DNA of 64,000 nucleotides from Cyanophora paradoxa (GCA_004431415.1 QPMI01000174.1:115209-179208); one strand, 5' to 3'; positions 19,383-31,052 are shown, numbered from the stretch's first letter. Numbers and translations: made by a program. The notes: generated by a model not told the origin, from the letters alone.

Positions 19383-20926
19383 GCTGCTGAATTCTGTACG
19401 CCCCCCCCCCCCCCCGGGGCCCCCGGCCCTTCGAATTCGAATTCCCTTAAGCTTGATCATGAGTCCCCTCAGAATCCCCTGAGAATCCCCTCCCGCAGCT
19501 GCAGCTGCGCATGCTGGGCTGCAGATGATCATGATCATGATCATGAGCTGCACCTCAGCTGCACCTCAGCAAGCTGCAGCTAGAGCTGCAGCTAGAGCTT
19601 GAGCTCCGCGGGGCGGCCGGGCTCCGGGCCGGGATCCTGAAGCTGATCATGAGCTCGAGCGACGCACGGCCGAGCGACTGGCGCCGGCTGCGGCTTAATT
19701 ATAAGCTTGCCCTCGCGCGCGCGCGCGTCGACGTCGTCGTGCAGCGCTGCTTAAGGCGCACCGAATTCGATCGCGCGCGTTCTACCGCCACTGGCGCTGC
19801 CCCGGGACGGGCCGCTCTGGTACATGGCCATGTTTCACCTTCCACCTCCGCGGCCGGCGCACCCATGGGCCACCCTCGCGATCGCGCCCCCGCGCGAGCT
19901 CCCCCGGCGCGGCCCCGAGGGTGGCGTCGACGTACGCGTTGCTGCACGCGGCGGCTGCGCTGCGGCGCTTGAGCCTCCTCTTGCCGGGGCCTGCGTGGGC
20001 GTGCTCGTCGGGGGCATCCCGCCCGACTATGGCCAATGCGAAGCCTGTCACAGTGTGCCTATAGCTAGGCGGCCTCGGACGTCCGAGGTCGCCAGTGATC
20101 ATGAGATCTAGCTATAGATATCTCCGGCCCCGCCCTCGTTACGGCCCGGCCCCGCCCCCCCGCTCCCCTGCCCGCCCTCCGCCACTTGATGATCAGCCTC
20201 TGCGCATGCGTCTTCGAGGCCCGCCCGCCCACCAGCCCGCGCGCCCGCGCGCCCGCCCGCCCCAGCTGCACTGCGGCAGGCGAGCGGCTGATCATGAGCG
20301 GGTCGCAGGCGGGGTCGCAGGCGGGCTCAGAGGCTAGAGTTTCCCGAGCCGGCGCGCTGGCATGGCTCCGGCGCGCCCTCCGGCCCCGCCTCGCGATCGC
20401 CGGCTCCGACTCCGGGATCCAAGACCTTCGACGACGCCGGTGCGCTGTAACCCCCAACCGCTTCTGCCGCGCATCGAGCTCGAGCCGCCCGGCAGCCACG
20501 CGCCCTCCTGCGGATCCGGGCGCGCTTCGCGGGCGTCAAGTGGCGTGGCTCTCGTTGCGGGGCGAGGGCGCCAGGCGTCCTCTTCTTCTCTGCCGCCCCG
20601 CCTCACAGTCTCGATCTGCACGCCGACTTCTCGTACGCTCTGGAGGCCCACCCCCACGCCTCCTTCCAAACAGCCTTCCCCCGCGCCCTCTGCCCGCCCG
20701 CCGCGGCCGCCCCCTTTGCCCGCTCCGACACCGTCACGATCGCACTTTCCTCGCAGTTTCCGCGGCTGCAGCTGCGGTGGCTGCGCATCGGAGCGCCCCG
20801 GCGAGCGGGTGGCGCCGGCTGCGGAACGCCTCGGCGATCGCACGAAATCATGGTAAATTTAAAAGCGTTAGCCAATAGATCCGATCCGAGCCGTCCTGAA
20901 TCGGAGCTAACTAGCTGGCTGGCTGG
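19383..20926. other. Intergenic/ambiguous stretch with palindromes and weak coding hints
   Basis: Begins with a 15-C run (19401-19415) and blocks of tandem palindromes, e.g. GATCATGATCATGATCATGA near 19526 and CAGCTGCAGCT words to 19600. From about 20600 to 20800 a plus-strand frame reads like real protein (LDLHADFSYALEAHPHASF ... FPRLQLRWLRIG) with possible splice acceptors (ctcacag at 20602, tcgcag near 20750), but no start, stop or family could be established. It may be a decayed or poorly conserved gene. Confidence 0.3.
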
Positions 20927-22485
20927 CTAGGGGAGGGCGACGACGTAGGCGTTCCACATGTCGCTCTGGTCGGCGGCCCGCCGCTCCGCGTACTCCGCCT
21001 CCCGCTCCCCCGCCGGGTCGATCTCCGCGAACCTTCCGAATCGGGCACCATGAGTTCAAGAATGAGGGAAGAGGATGGCGAGTGGGTGGGTGGTGGAGGT
21101 GGTGGTGGTGGTGGGGGGGGGATGGGGCCGGGGGGGGTTGAGGGGGGGGGGGGTTGTGAGGAGAGTGGGAAGGGGGAAAGAAAAGGGGTACCAGACGCGG
21201 ACATCGGAGAATCCGACGTCGAGGAGGGCGTCCCGCAGCTCGGGGAGGGACCAGACCCGCCTGGGGTGGGGAACGCCGCGACATCAGCGGGGAGGGGTAC
21301 GCAGATTAGGACGAGAGGCCGCAGGCACCAGCCGTACGTGAAGGCATTCTTAATTCGGCTTCCGTCGGGGAACTGCGCGGGGGTTACGGGGTCAGGACGT
21401 GCTCCGTGGGGGCGGGTTCGAATCCGGAGCGGACCTTGAAGTGGATCGCCATGGCGGCCTCGTGCGTGATCGCGTCGAATCGCGACGTCTCCCACACGTA
21501 CTGCGGGGCCCGTCCTCAGAACGGGGTACAGCAATTCGCTTTGCGTCGCTTTTGCAGGGGGGATCACACCGTGAAGGTGTCGAACTTCTTCGAGTACTGG
21601 GTCTTCTTGTACCCCTCGATGCCCCCGTACAGGTCGAGGAAGAAGACGCCGCCCTCGGCGAGGCCGCTCCTCGCCGCTTTCAGGTACCCCAGCAGCGCCG
21701 CGCGCGTCTTGAAGAGGCACGCGCTGCGAAGGGGATCGGTCGCGGTGAGGGGGAGGGGGGGGGAAGGAGCTCGCGCGGGGTACGGGCGGACCTGTAGTTG
21801 AAGGCGCAGAGCAGGTCGGCCTTTGGCAGCTCGCGGAGCCGCTCTGTATCGCACACGTCGCTGCATAGGAGCGTGACGCGCTCCGCGGGGGGGCCCAGCG
21901 GTAGCAGATTGTACTCCCTGCGCGGAGCTCGGCGGGGCGGCGCGGTCGCCGGGCGCGGAGGTCAGCGAAGCGCTCGCCTGCCCCACGCGAGCGTCTCCTC
22001 GTCCAGGTCGACGCCGACCGCCACCCGCTCCACGTCGCCCCGCACCCACTCCGCGCACAGGAGTGCCTGCGGCCGCCTCGCGCCGGCGCACTGGGCGCGC
22101 TGTGAGAGCGCCGGCGGCCCGCACCGTCCCGCAGAAGTCTTCTCTCAACACCTTTGGGCTGCGCGCACGGGCCGGAGCGCGTGAGAAGCGGCGGGCCGGG
22201 GCCAAGAATTCGAAGCGGCTAGCTATAGGGTGCGGCGCGGCGCGGAGCGCACTTGCGATTCCGGAACTGGCGGAAACACTTCAGCATGAACTGCATGTCG
22301 GCCTTGGGGTTCTGCACGCTGATTTGATACAGCTGGTGCCGGTCGGCTTCGCCGCCGGCGATCAGCGCGGCGGCAACGCGCTAGCGCTCTGCGCGAAGAG
22401 TACCCTTCGCGGCGAGCGAGTCCTCTGGCCTCCTTTTGCTCTTCTTCACCTTCTCCTGCTTCGCGCCGCCGTCGCCGTCCGCCAT
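20927..22485 (-). CDS. Class I SAM-dependent methyltransferase (LREDFCGT type)
   Basis: Start ATG 22485 (MADGDGGAKQEKVKK..., a Lys-rich leader). Spliced exons read ADRHQLYQISVQNPKADMQ...KCFRQFRNRK, then VLREDFCGT (motif I region), LCAEWVRGDVERVAVGVDLDEETLAWG (acidic loop binding SAM ribose), REYNLLPLGPPAERVTLLCSDV, LPKADLLCAFNY, LFKTRAALLGYLKAA...GGVFFLDLYGG, YVWETSRFDAITHEAAMAIHFK, IKNAFTYGW, RVWSLPELRDALLDVGFSDVRVW, and the end at TAG 20929-20927. The order and motifs match a SAM methyltransferase family shared by cyanobacteria, plants and algae, whose substrate is unknown to me. One intron (about 21085-21180) is almost pure pyrimidine on the sense strand. It is divergent from the gene at 22810 with a 324-bp gap. 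Confidence 0.75.
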
Positions 22486-22809
22486 GTTTTCGATCCTCGT
22501 GCCTCGTGTTCCGATCAGTAGAGCCTCGGAAGCGGCCTGAGCGCTGCAGCGTGGGCTGGGCTTGTGGCTGCTGTGTGTGACGCGGCTTGTGACCCGCTTG
22601 CGGCTTGTCGCGGGTCCGGGTACGGGATTGTAGAGCGCAAGGCTCGGATTCCTGTAGACCGTCCGGCCCGCCGCTCTCGCATCGGCAAGGTCTTTTAGCT
22701 CCAGCAGAGCTCCCCCGAATCGAATCTCACCAGCGAAAAGCATCGGCTAGTCGGCTGCGCCTCGTTTTCTTTTGGCCGCGGCTCCGTGGGCCGCGGCTCT
22801 CTCGCCGAC

Positions 22810-24307
22810 ATGCCGAAGCCGTACTGCAAGGAGGAAAACTACCATCTGGTGAAGCACCACACGGGCGGCCTGGTCGACCGCGCCTACCCGGTGTGCTGCC
22901 CCAAGGAGGCGACTTACAGCAAGCACCATGTGTGCATCCAGGAGTCCGGCGGGCTCTTCGGGGTCATCGGCAAGCACCACGTCGCCCACGGGCGGGCGCA
23001 CCCAGTGCAGATGGCGTATAGGTCCGAGTGTTGCGGGGCCGTCCGCGGTCGCGTCGCCGCCGACGCCGCCGCGCAGCTCGGAGGACAAGTTGAAGTGCCT
23101 AGACCCGTCGTACCGCCTCGTCTCGCACCACAAGGCCGGCGACAACACCTTCTTCAACCAGGTCCCAAGCACCCGCGCCGCGGCCTCGCGCGCCGCCGAC
23201 GCCCCCGCTCAGATGAAGGAGAAGTTTACACACCTATTCGGGCACGGAATGAGCGGCAGCGAGAAGGCACGCCCGTCCGGCCGCCGCTGCTGTGCCGCTC
23301 CGCCCGCTGACCCGACCGGCGCAGGTCTGCTGCCCGTCGCTGGCGCCGTACGCGTACGACGGGAAGTGCTTCGCCGAGAAGGCGAGCGCGCGCGCGCGCG
23401 CGCGCGAGCGAGCCCTCCCTCCGCCGGGCCGCCCCGCTGGCTGACGCGGCGAGCAGACGGGCCTCTTCGTGAAGGACTACGCGCGGCCGTGGGTGGACGT
23501 GCACGGGCGCCCGCTCGCCCCGGTGATGCCCGTGCCCAACAGCCCCGACGAGCTCAAGAAGTTCGGCATCGGCGTCAAGAAGGCCGCCCACAAACCGGCC
23601 GCCCACGCCCCGAGGCCGGGCTCCCCGACGCAGGAGAAGGCCGCCGCGCCGGCGGCCAAGCCCGCCGCCGCGCCCGCCGACAAGGCCGCGGCACCCGTAG
23701 CGAAGCCGGCCGCCGCTTCGGCGCAGCCCGAGAAGGCTGCAGCGGCGGCGTCCGCCCCCGCCATCTCCACCGCCGTCGTACCCCCCGCCGCCTCCTCCTC
23801 CTCCTCCTCCACCTCCGCCGCCGCCGCCGCCGCCCCGGCGCCGCCCTCCGCCTCCTCGGCGTCCCCCGCCGCCCCCGCGGCCTCTGCCCCCGCCCCCGCT
23901 CCCGCCCCCGCCGCGGGCTCGGGCGGCGCGCCCTCCAAGGCGCCCGCGAAGCTGGTCGACGAGGGGGAGTCCGGGGAGCCCCTCCGCTCCGCCTACCGCT
24001 TCGACGAGCCGGTCCGCGCTTCCTCTCCCCCTTCCCCCCCTTCCCCCCGAAGGGACTTGAGGAGTCGGCTGAAGGGGGCGCAGCACGCGCTGGAGGACGA
24101 CGAGGAGGTGGCGGCGGGGGGCTGGGACGCGGCCGGCCCGAGCGGCGAGGCCAACGCCGCCGAGTGCGCGCAGCCTCGCGCCTCCTCCGCCCGCGCGCCC
24201 TCCTGACGCGCGGGGGGCGCGCGCCCAGGTACGAGTCCGAGGGCGCCCCGCAGTGGTCCATGGCCTGCGAGGCCGGCTCCTGGGAGCAGGCGAGCGTCGA
24301 CATCTGA
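22810..24307 (+). CDS. Unknown Cys/His-repeat protein with Ala/Pro-rich linker
   Basis: Start ATG 22810 (MPKPYCKEENYHLVKHHTGG). The N-terminal half shows two copies of a motif: C-x3-N/S-Y-x-L-V-x-H-H-x2-G followed by VCCP-x2-A-x-Y-x(n)-C. Copy 1 is YCKEENYHLVKHH...VCCPKEATYSKHHVC; copy 2 is KCLDPSYRLVSHH...VCCPSLAPYAYDGKC, split by two introns. After TGLFVKDYARPWVDVHGR comes a long Ala/Pro/Lys-rich linker (23590-23930), and a final exon YESEGAPQWSMACEAGSW ends at TGA 24305-24307. Two introns appear to use GC donors. No family is recognised; the Cys/His pairs suggest metal binding or disulfides. There is no clear signal peptide or membrane helix, and function is unknown. Confidence 0.6.
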
Positions 24308-24690
24308 TCCGCTCCCGTGTACATACACACCGGGCTCGGCGCCCCCGCGCCACCCACCCACCCTTTTTCTCCGTCGAGCGCTTGTAGGGATTCCCCTCGC
24401 CGAGGCCGAGCGGGGGTTGCCTGGCCTCCTCGCCCGGACGCCCCCAATCTCGGCGCGTGTTGCTGCAGTGCAAAGTAGGCTGTGCGAGTGACCGCAATGA
24501 GACTAGAACGTGATGCTCGAGCCCATCCTGCCATCCTGTTCCCCTCGAGCCACGCCGGCGTTCGACTTTTCCGGAGCTCGTCGGCGATCGCGAGGCCGCC
24601 CAGCCAAGGCCGGGAGCCCCCCCACATTATCATTGCAACTCGGCCCCGGGACTTGAGCTTCAATGCGCAGTTGTACTTCGCAGGCTATAA

Positions 24691-27600
24691 TCAAGCGGGA
24701 CCCTCGTTGGCGGGGGGCCGGGCGGGGCCCCCGGCCGCGGAGGGGCGGGCGCGGGGCGGGCGGCGGGCGGCGGCGGGGCGCCAGCGCGCCGCCTTGATCC
24801 ACGTGGTGGTGTCCCAGTCCCAGAAGGCCGGCGCGTGCGCGCCCCTGCGCCGCCCTTCAAAAACACGGCAAGTACGAGTTTGGCTTAGGTGCGGGCGGGC
24901 GCGGCACCTCCGGGCCTTGTCCCAGGCGGCGAGCGAGGCCATCGCGGCGTCCAAGTCCCCGAGCGAGAGGCCGAAGGCGGCGCCGGGGGCGGCGGCGGCG
25001 GCGGGGGCCCCCGCCGTGGAGCAGAGCGCCAGCAGCGAGCAGGTCCCGAACTGAGCGCAGGGCGCCTCGGGGGGTGCCAGGAGCTCGAGCGCGGCGCGGA
25101 GGGGTACGGCGCACGTCGGCCCGGAAGGCCAGGGTGGGGGCGGAGCCCGCGGGGGCCACCTTGCCCCCGGCCCCGCTGCAGGGGTACGTCGGCACTGAGA
25201 TCCGTGGGCAGGCGGCGAAGGGGGGTACCTTGCGGCCCGAACGAGGGCCTCCTCGTCGTAGTTGCGGGGTAGGCGGAGCGCCAGGACGGCGGCGTACCCC
25301 CCGCGGGCCGCTATCGCCAGCTCCTCGACCGAGGTCGAGCCGAGGGGCAGGGCCCGAATCGCGTCCTTCTCCCCGTACCCGGCTCCCCCCCAGGGCGGGT
25401 CCAGGAAGATCACGTCCTGGGGTACGTCTCAGAGAAGGGGGGAGGAGGAAGGGGGTTCGCGCGAACCTGGCGGAGGTCGCGCCAGAGGGCCGAGTAGTCC
25501 CCCGCGAGAACCTGGCGCGTGGGAGGGGGGGGGGGGGGGGGGGGAGGGGACGAGAAGGACGCTCGGACGGCTCGGACGGCTGAGAGAGAAGTGACGAGCA
25601 GACCTCGAAGTCCGCGGAGGGCGGGAGGAGGAGGCGGAGGTTGTGGCGCAGGTCGGCGGCGCGCGAGGCGTCCACCTGCAACAGGCGTCTGGCTCTGGCT
25701 GTAGGCGTCCAGGGCTCAACCAAGGGGGAATACCTCGACGGCGGTGAGGCGGGCGAAGCAGCGGGCGAGGGCGGCCGCGCAGCCGCCGGCGCACGCGGCT
25801 CCGTCGGTGACGCGGAGGGGCAGGGGCAGGGGCGCGGGGCCGTCCTCGGGGCGCTGCTGGGTCCGGAGGAGGGCGGGGCGGCAGAGGGCGGCCAGGAAGG
25901 AGGCCATCGCCGCCGCCGACGGCTGCGCATGCCGCGCCGCCCAAAGTCAGCGCGGCGGACGAGGAGGAGGAGTACGCAGGCGGCTTCGAGTGCTCGCGCG
26001 CGCCTCGTCGGCCACAGAGTAGGAGGCCTCCTGGTCGATCCGCAGCCCCGCGCGCACCTGCCAGCTCGAGAGAATGAGCAAGCTAACGCTCCAAGAAAGA
26101 GAGATAGAGAGATGGAGGGAAGCGCGGCGGGGTGTCCGCGGCGGGTTGTCCGGGAACGAAAGGAAGGCGGGGAAGAAATGGAGAGACGTCAGAAGGGGCG
26201 GGTGGGGGCACCTCGAAGGGCTGCCACGGGAAGAGGGCGTCGGCGCGCCCGGCCGTGTGCGAGAGCCGTACTGCCGCTCCTCCCAGCACCTGCGCGGGGC
26301 GGGTCCGGCCCGTTGGCACCCGCAGCGGAAAGGGGCGGCGCGGGGCGGCGGGGAGGGGCCGGAGCCGAGCCGAGCCGAGCTTGCCGCCCATTAAGCGAAA
26401 TTGAAAGCTGATTGAGGTTGTGAGCTGGAGGCTTCTCGGGGGCTCACGAGCTTCCCGTCGAGGTCGGCGATGGCGCGGTCTGGGGCCGAGGGGTCCGCCG
26501 GGCGGAGCCAGACGTGCGCCCACCCGAGCAGCCTGCGCCGCACCCGCGCCCCCGCATCCTCACCCGAAGCGGGGGCGAGAGAGAGAGAGAGAGAGAGAGG
26601 GAGGCGACGCACCGGCCGGCGATGCCCACCGCGAACTTGACTACAGCCGAAAAGGGGTGAGCGTGGGGCCGGGCGGGAAGCGGCGAACTGGGGGACCGGG
26701 GAGGGGGCCGGCGCACGGCGGGCGACCTGGCCGTAGGGCGCGAGGGCCGCGCGCAGCTGCCCGTTGTAGGCCCGCTGCCGCGCCCGCAGCGCCGCGGGGG
26801 GCCCCGGCCCGGCCCCTGCCCCCGCGCCGCGGCGTCAGACGAGCGGAGTGAGTGGAGCTGGAGAATGCGCACCACCGCGGCTCCCGCCACGGCCTCGGAT
26901 CGCTGAGCCCGGGCGTCGCCGGAGCTCGAGGCGGCGGCGACGGCGCTGCCCGGCGCCGGCGGCTCGGAGTCCAGCCCGGAGACGAAGAGGACGGCCAGGC
27001 TCGCCTCCTTCTCCAGCGTCGCCATGCCCCTCCTCGCCCCGCGCCCCCGCCCCGGCTCGCCCTCGAGCCCCCGAGCCGCCTCCCCCGCCTCCTCCGCTTC
27101 CTCCGCCTCCCCGCCCGCCTCAGCCCCGTGCTTGCCCCCGGGGGCTCCTCCGCACGCCCCCTGGGCCGGCTGGGGAACCGCGGCTGCCGCGCCCGCGGCC
27201 GCCGGCCGCAACGCGCGCCGTGTGCCCCACTGCACGATCGGCTGCCCAAACGCCAGGGGGTACGCCGCCCCAACGGCCGCCCGCGCCTCCTCCGGCGTGG
27301 GGTGCCGCCGCGGGCAGCCCGGCGCGCCGCAGCCGCCCCGCGACACGCCCAGGGCCTTCCGCAGCTCCGTGCTGCACATGTCGCCCTCCACGTGCAGCTT
27401 CCCGCACGGCGCCGCCGCGCCCGCCGCCGACGCGGCGGCCGCCGCCTCGCCCGCGATCCGCCGGCAGGCCGCGGCGACCTCGGGGCCGGAGCGGAGGGTC
27501 TGGCGCTCGCGGGAGGAGACGGTGCAGTCCACGAGGGTGACGGTGCCCTCCGCGACCTCGCGCGAGCCGATCTCGACGCGGGCCGGGACGTGCCGCTCCT

Positions 27601-28076
27601 CGTGGCGGTTGAACTGCGCCGCGCGCTCTCGGGCCGGCGCGCAGTTTAGGCGGGGGACTTGAATCCTCGGACCTTGTAGCCGGGGCAGCGGCGGAGGTCC
27701 ACGTCGGCCTCGACGCGGAGCCCGGCGGCCTCGAGCAGAGCCGCCTCCCGCTCGCACGCGCCCACGATCGCCCGCGTCGCCTCGTCCGTCGCCGAGCTGT
27801 ACACGATCGGCACGATCACGATCTGCGCGTGCGCATCAGCGCGAGCAGAGCGCGCGGGTCATCGAGCGCGGGCGGGAGGGCGGGCGATCGAGCAGCACCT
27901 CCGGCCCCGCTTTTTAGATACACGCATTTGCGCACCTCGGGCCTTGCGCCGAGGGAGCGCGCGAGGCAGTCGATGCCGTCCAGCGCATCCCAGCACACGA
28001 TCGAGTTCACAGCCGCCACGCGTCCGCCTCCATCGAGCACCGCGGCCGCGTTGAGCCGCGCGGGGCCGCGAGGCAT
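24691..28076 (-). CDS. Multidomain protein: anticodon-binding-like + Cys/His motif + RRM + TGS1-like methyltransferase
   Basis: Start ATG 28076. Exon 1 (27936-28076) has no known domain. Exon 2 (27673-27822; IVIVPIVYSSATDEA...VDLRRCPGYK) joins exon 3 (27613-26873; FNRHEERHVPARVEIGSREV...TVTLV), reproducing the C-terminal anticodon-binding fold of class II prolyl-tRNA synthetases without any catalytic core. Exon 3 continues in the same frame with a Cys/His cluster (GCGAPGCPRRH, residues about 190-200) and the RRM RNP2 strand LFVSGLD. Exons 4-7 complete the RRM (LAPYGQVARLKF; RNP1-like LLGWAHVWL; AIADLDGKLVLGGAAVRL). Then follow FPWQPFE, IDQEASYSV, a SAM-site region (RVTDGAACAGG), GDYSALW and the catalytic-type DVIFLDPPWGGAGY (about 25400) with LRLPRNYDEEAL, as in TGS1 cap-hypermethylase relatives. 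The stop is at 24691-24693. An RNA-modifying role is inferred; the substrate is unknown. Confidence 0.65.
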
Positions 28077-28195
28077 GGGAAGTTGGGAACGACAGCGCCT
28101 GGCAGTTGCAATACCCGGTACCCGTCTCAGACTTCAGAGAAGTTCAGACTTGCAGCTCAGACTTCAAGCGCTCGCGTCGACGTCTGCCAGACCCG
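28077..28195. promoter_or_regulatory. 119-bp divergent promoter region
   Basis: The start codons of the methyltransferase fusion (minus) and the F-box gene (plus) are 119 bp apart. The gap has four repeated TCAGACTT words (about 28128-28165) that could be binding sites shared by both genes. Confidence 0.4.
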
Positions 28196-29948
28196 ATGAG
28201 AAAGCGCTCGCGCCTTGAGATCAGCGAGGCCGAGCCGTCTGCGTCGGAGTCGTCGGCCGCGCCGGATGCGCCGGCGGATGCAGACGAAGGAGATGAGCGC
28301 TCGCCTTTTGACGAGCTGCCCGATAATGTGCTACACACCATCTTCGAGTTCGTCGGGCCGCGCACCTTCTTCGCCGACTTCGCGCGGCTCGCCCTCGTCT
28401 GTCGGCGCTGGCGGGAAGTCAGCGCCAACTGGCTCGTGCGCCCCGCGCCCGCCGCCGTCGCCAGACGCCGCTCACGCGCGCTCTCCGCAGGGGCCGCTTT
28501 ACACTGTGGACCTAAGGCGCGGGTGGTACGGCCCGCCGCGCAGCCGCTCCTTCGAGGGCCTGCTGGGGTTCCTGCGGCGGCGGGCCGCCGGCACGGAGAA
28601 GGCGCACCTCTCGTGCTTCCCGTGCCTCCTGGCCCCGCAGATCTTCGACATTCTGGGGACGCTGCCGAACCTCCGCTACCTCTCGGTCTCCCTCTCGGGC
28701 CTCCGCAGCGCCCACCTCTGCCTCGAGCACCCGACGCTGCGGAAGCTCAAGGCCCGCCGCCCCGCGCCGGAAGCTCCCGCCGCGCCCTCGACGCCGCTCG
28801 CGCGCAGATCTTCGATGCGCCGGACTTCCTCACCTGGGTCAACGCCTTCCCCTTCAACGTCGTGCGCCGCCGGCCCCGCCGCCCGCCGCCCGCCGCCGCT
28901 TCGACGCCGGGGCAGGGCGACCTCTTCCACCTCGAGCTGCGCACGCCGTGCCTGGAGGTGCGCCGCGCGCCCGCCCGCGCGCTCGAGCTCGCATCGGGCC
29001 GGCCCGCCGACGGGCGGCGCGCGCAGACCCTCTGGCTGCCCGCGTACGTCTGCGACGCGCCGGGCTGGCCCGCCCGCGTCTTCGGCGGCTGCCCCCGCCT
29101 CCGCTGCCTCGACCTGAGGCCCGCCCCGCCCCGCGCCGGCCCGCCCCGCCCCGCCCCGCCCGGCCTCACGCGGCGGGGGGCGGGCAGCGACGTGTCGGCG
29201 TCGCGCCCGCGGCGGCGCGAGTTCACCGTCTACGACTTGGTCGACGTCGCCCGCCACTGCGGCGGTGCGACCCGCCGCCCCCGCCCCCGCCCCCGCCTCC
29301 GCCCGTGAGTGGGCCCCTCCTGCTGCGACAGGCCTCGAGGACCTGATCATGCGGCCCGAGACGGACTACCTCGCCTTCGCCTCCTCCCTGGGCCTCTTCG
29401 AGAACCTCACCAGGCGCCCGCGCCCGCGCCCACGCCGGCGCCCCTTTCCGCCCTCACGGCGCCCGGCAGCCTGGACATGAGGGACGTGGCGCCGCGGGAC
29501 GCGGAGAGGCTCCTGCGCGACTGGGTCGCCCCCCGGCTCGCCGCGAAGAAGGAGGACGCGCGGCTGCCGCCGCTCCGCCTGAAGGAGCTCGCCCTCTGCT
29601 ACGGCGCCGACGCCGCCGTGCTCCGCGCCGCCGCCGCCGCCGCCGCGCCGCACTGCCGCGTCCTCGCCATCTACCCGCTCCACCCCTCCGTCTCCAAGGA
29701 GCAGGCGGGCGCTGCGCCGGCGGCCCCCCCGCGGTCCGAGCTGAGCGGGCCGGGGCGCAGGTGTGGGAGCTGCTGGGCCAGCTCCCCGCCCTTGCGGATC
29801 TCTTCATCGTCACGGACACCTCCCCGGCCCCGGAGCCCGAGCCCGAGCCCGAGCCGGCCGCCCCCGTGCACACATCCCAGCCCGCCCCGCCCCGCCCCGC
29901 CCCGACCCCGCTTACCCTCGTCCCGCCGCAGCCAGCGCCGGCTCCGCC

Positions 29949-30016
<68 letters not shown>

Positions 30017-30918
30017 CCCTCGCCGCCCCCGCGCCGCCAACCCCGGCCCCCGCGGCCGCCCCGCCGGGCGCCCCCGCCGCGGCGCCCGACGCGCCAGCGG
30101 AGCGGCGCCTCCTCTCAGTGGAGATGGCGGAGCTCCCGCCGCTCCCCGCGCTGCGGCGGCTCTCGCTCATGGGGGCCGCCCTGGGCCCCCGCGAGGCCGC
30201 CCGCCTACCCGTCCTCTCCCGCCTCACCGCCCTCGACCTCGGCCAGTGCTTCCTCCCGGACTCCCTGTGCCCCACTCCCTCTCCCCCCCGGGCCCCCCGT
30301 ACCCTCCGCCTGACGCCCCGCAGGATGCCGGCGCTGTGCGCGGCTATCGCCCCCTCGCCCCTCGAGTCCCTCTCCGTCGCCTTCTGCACGTGCGGCCCCG
30401 GCCGCGCTGCCTCCCCGCTTCTCTGCCCGCCCCGTGACCCCGCCCCGCCCGGCGCAGGGGCCTCACGGGGGCCGGGCACGCGCCCCTCGTCGCGTGCCGC
30501 CGCCTCAAGCGGCTAGTGTACGGCTGGACCGAGAGCGATGCCACCCGCGGCTGGGCCGCCCAGGCCCGTTCCTACCCCCGTCTTTCCCACCGCGCCCCTT
30601 TGATAGATAGTGACGGGCGCGCGGGCCGGGCAGGTGGATGCGGTGCGGCGGGCGATGCCGTACACGCGCTTCGTGTCGAAGATGCGGCACGAGCAGCCGG
30701 ACTTCATGCTCGCCGGCGGGCCCGTCCCGCCCCTCCCACCCGGCCCGGAAGAAGAAGACGAGGAGGAGGATGATGAGGAGGAGGACGAGGAGGGCTCCGA
30801 GGGGGACCATCCCGGCCAGGAGGGTGACGAAGAGGACGAAGAGGGCGAGCAGGCAGAGGCAGAGGAGGAGGACGAAGAAGCGGAGGAGGGGGGCGGCGGC
30901 CCCATCGCGCCGTGGTAG
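28196..30918 (+). CDS. F-box / leucine-rich protein with polyQ and acidic tail
   Basis: Start ATG 28196 (MRKRSRLEISEAEPS, basic then acidic leader). An F-box follows near residues 40-80: FDELPDNVLHTIFEFVG...ARLALVCRRWREVS. This would bind SKP1 in an SCF ubiquitin ligase. Later exons carry leucine-rich segments: LYTVDLRRGWYG, IFDILGTLPNLRYLSVSL, FHLELRTPCLE, GCPRLRCLDLR, LRLKELALCYG, VWELLGQLPALADLFIV, LPALRRLSLMGAAL, LSRLTALDLGQCFL and LESLSVAFCTCG. Between the repeats is a run of 22 Gln. The last exon ends in a Glu/Asp-rich tail (30743-30895) and stops at TAG 30916-30918. Substrate recognition by the LRR part is inferred; the target is unknown. About ten short introns are needed and their exact edges are provisional. 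Confidence 0.75.
29950..30015 (+). repeat. (CAG)22 trinucleotide repeat, in-frame polyQ
   Basis: 66 nt of uninterrupted CAG, read as Gln within the F-box/LRR gene and flanked by Pro/Ala-rich sequence. A pure repeat of this length is likely to vary between strains. Confidence 0.95.
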
Positions 30919-31052
30919 CGGCGCGCCTGCATGTGTACCTCTCTCTGAATTCGATCCCTGCCTATAACATGTACGCTGTGCTACGCTAGCGTCTCCTAGC
31001 TAAGAGTGTCCGGGGCGGGCGGCCGCTGCACGCCCGGGCACCGCGGAGGAGG

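Noticed and set aside
21410-21435. tRNA T-arm-like GGGTTCGAATCC
   Set aside because: No acceptor or anticodon arm around it; it falls in an intron of the methyltransferase gene.
23226-24497. 423-codon minus-strand Gly/Arg-rich ORF
   Set aside because: Mirror of the Ala/Pro linker codons of the Cys/His protein.
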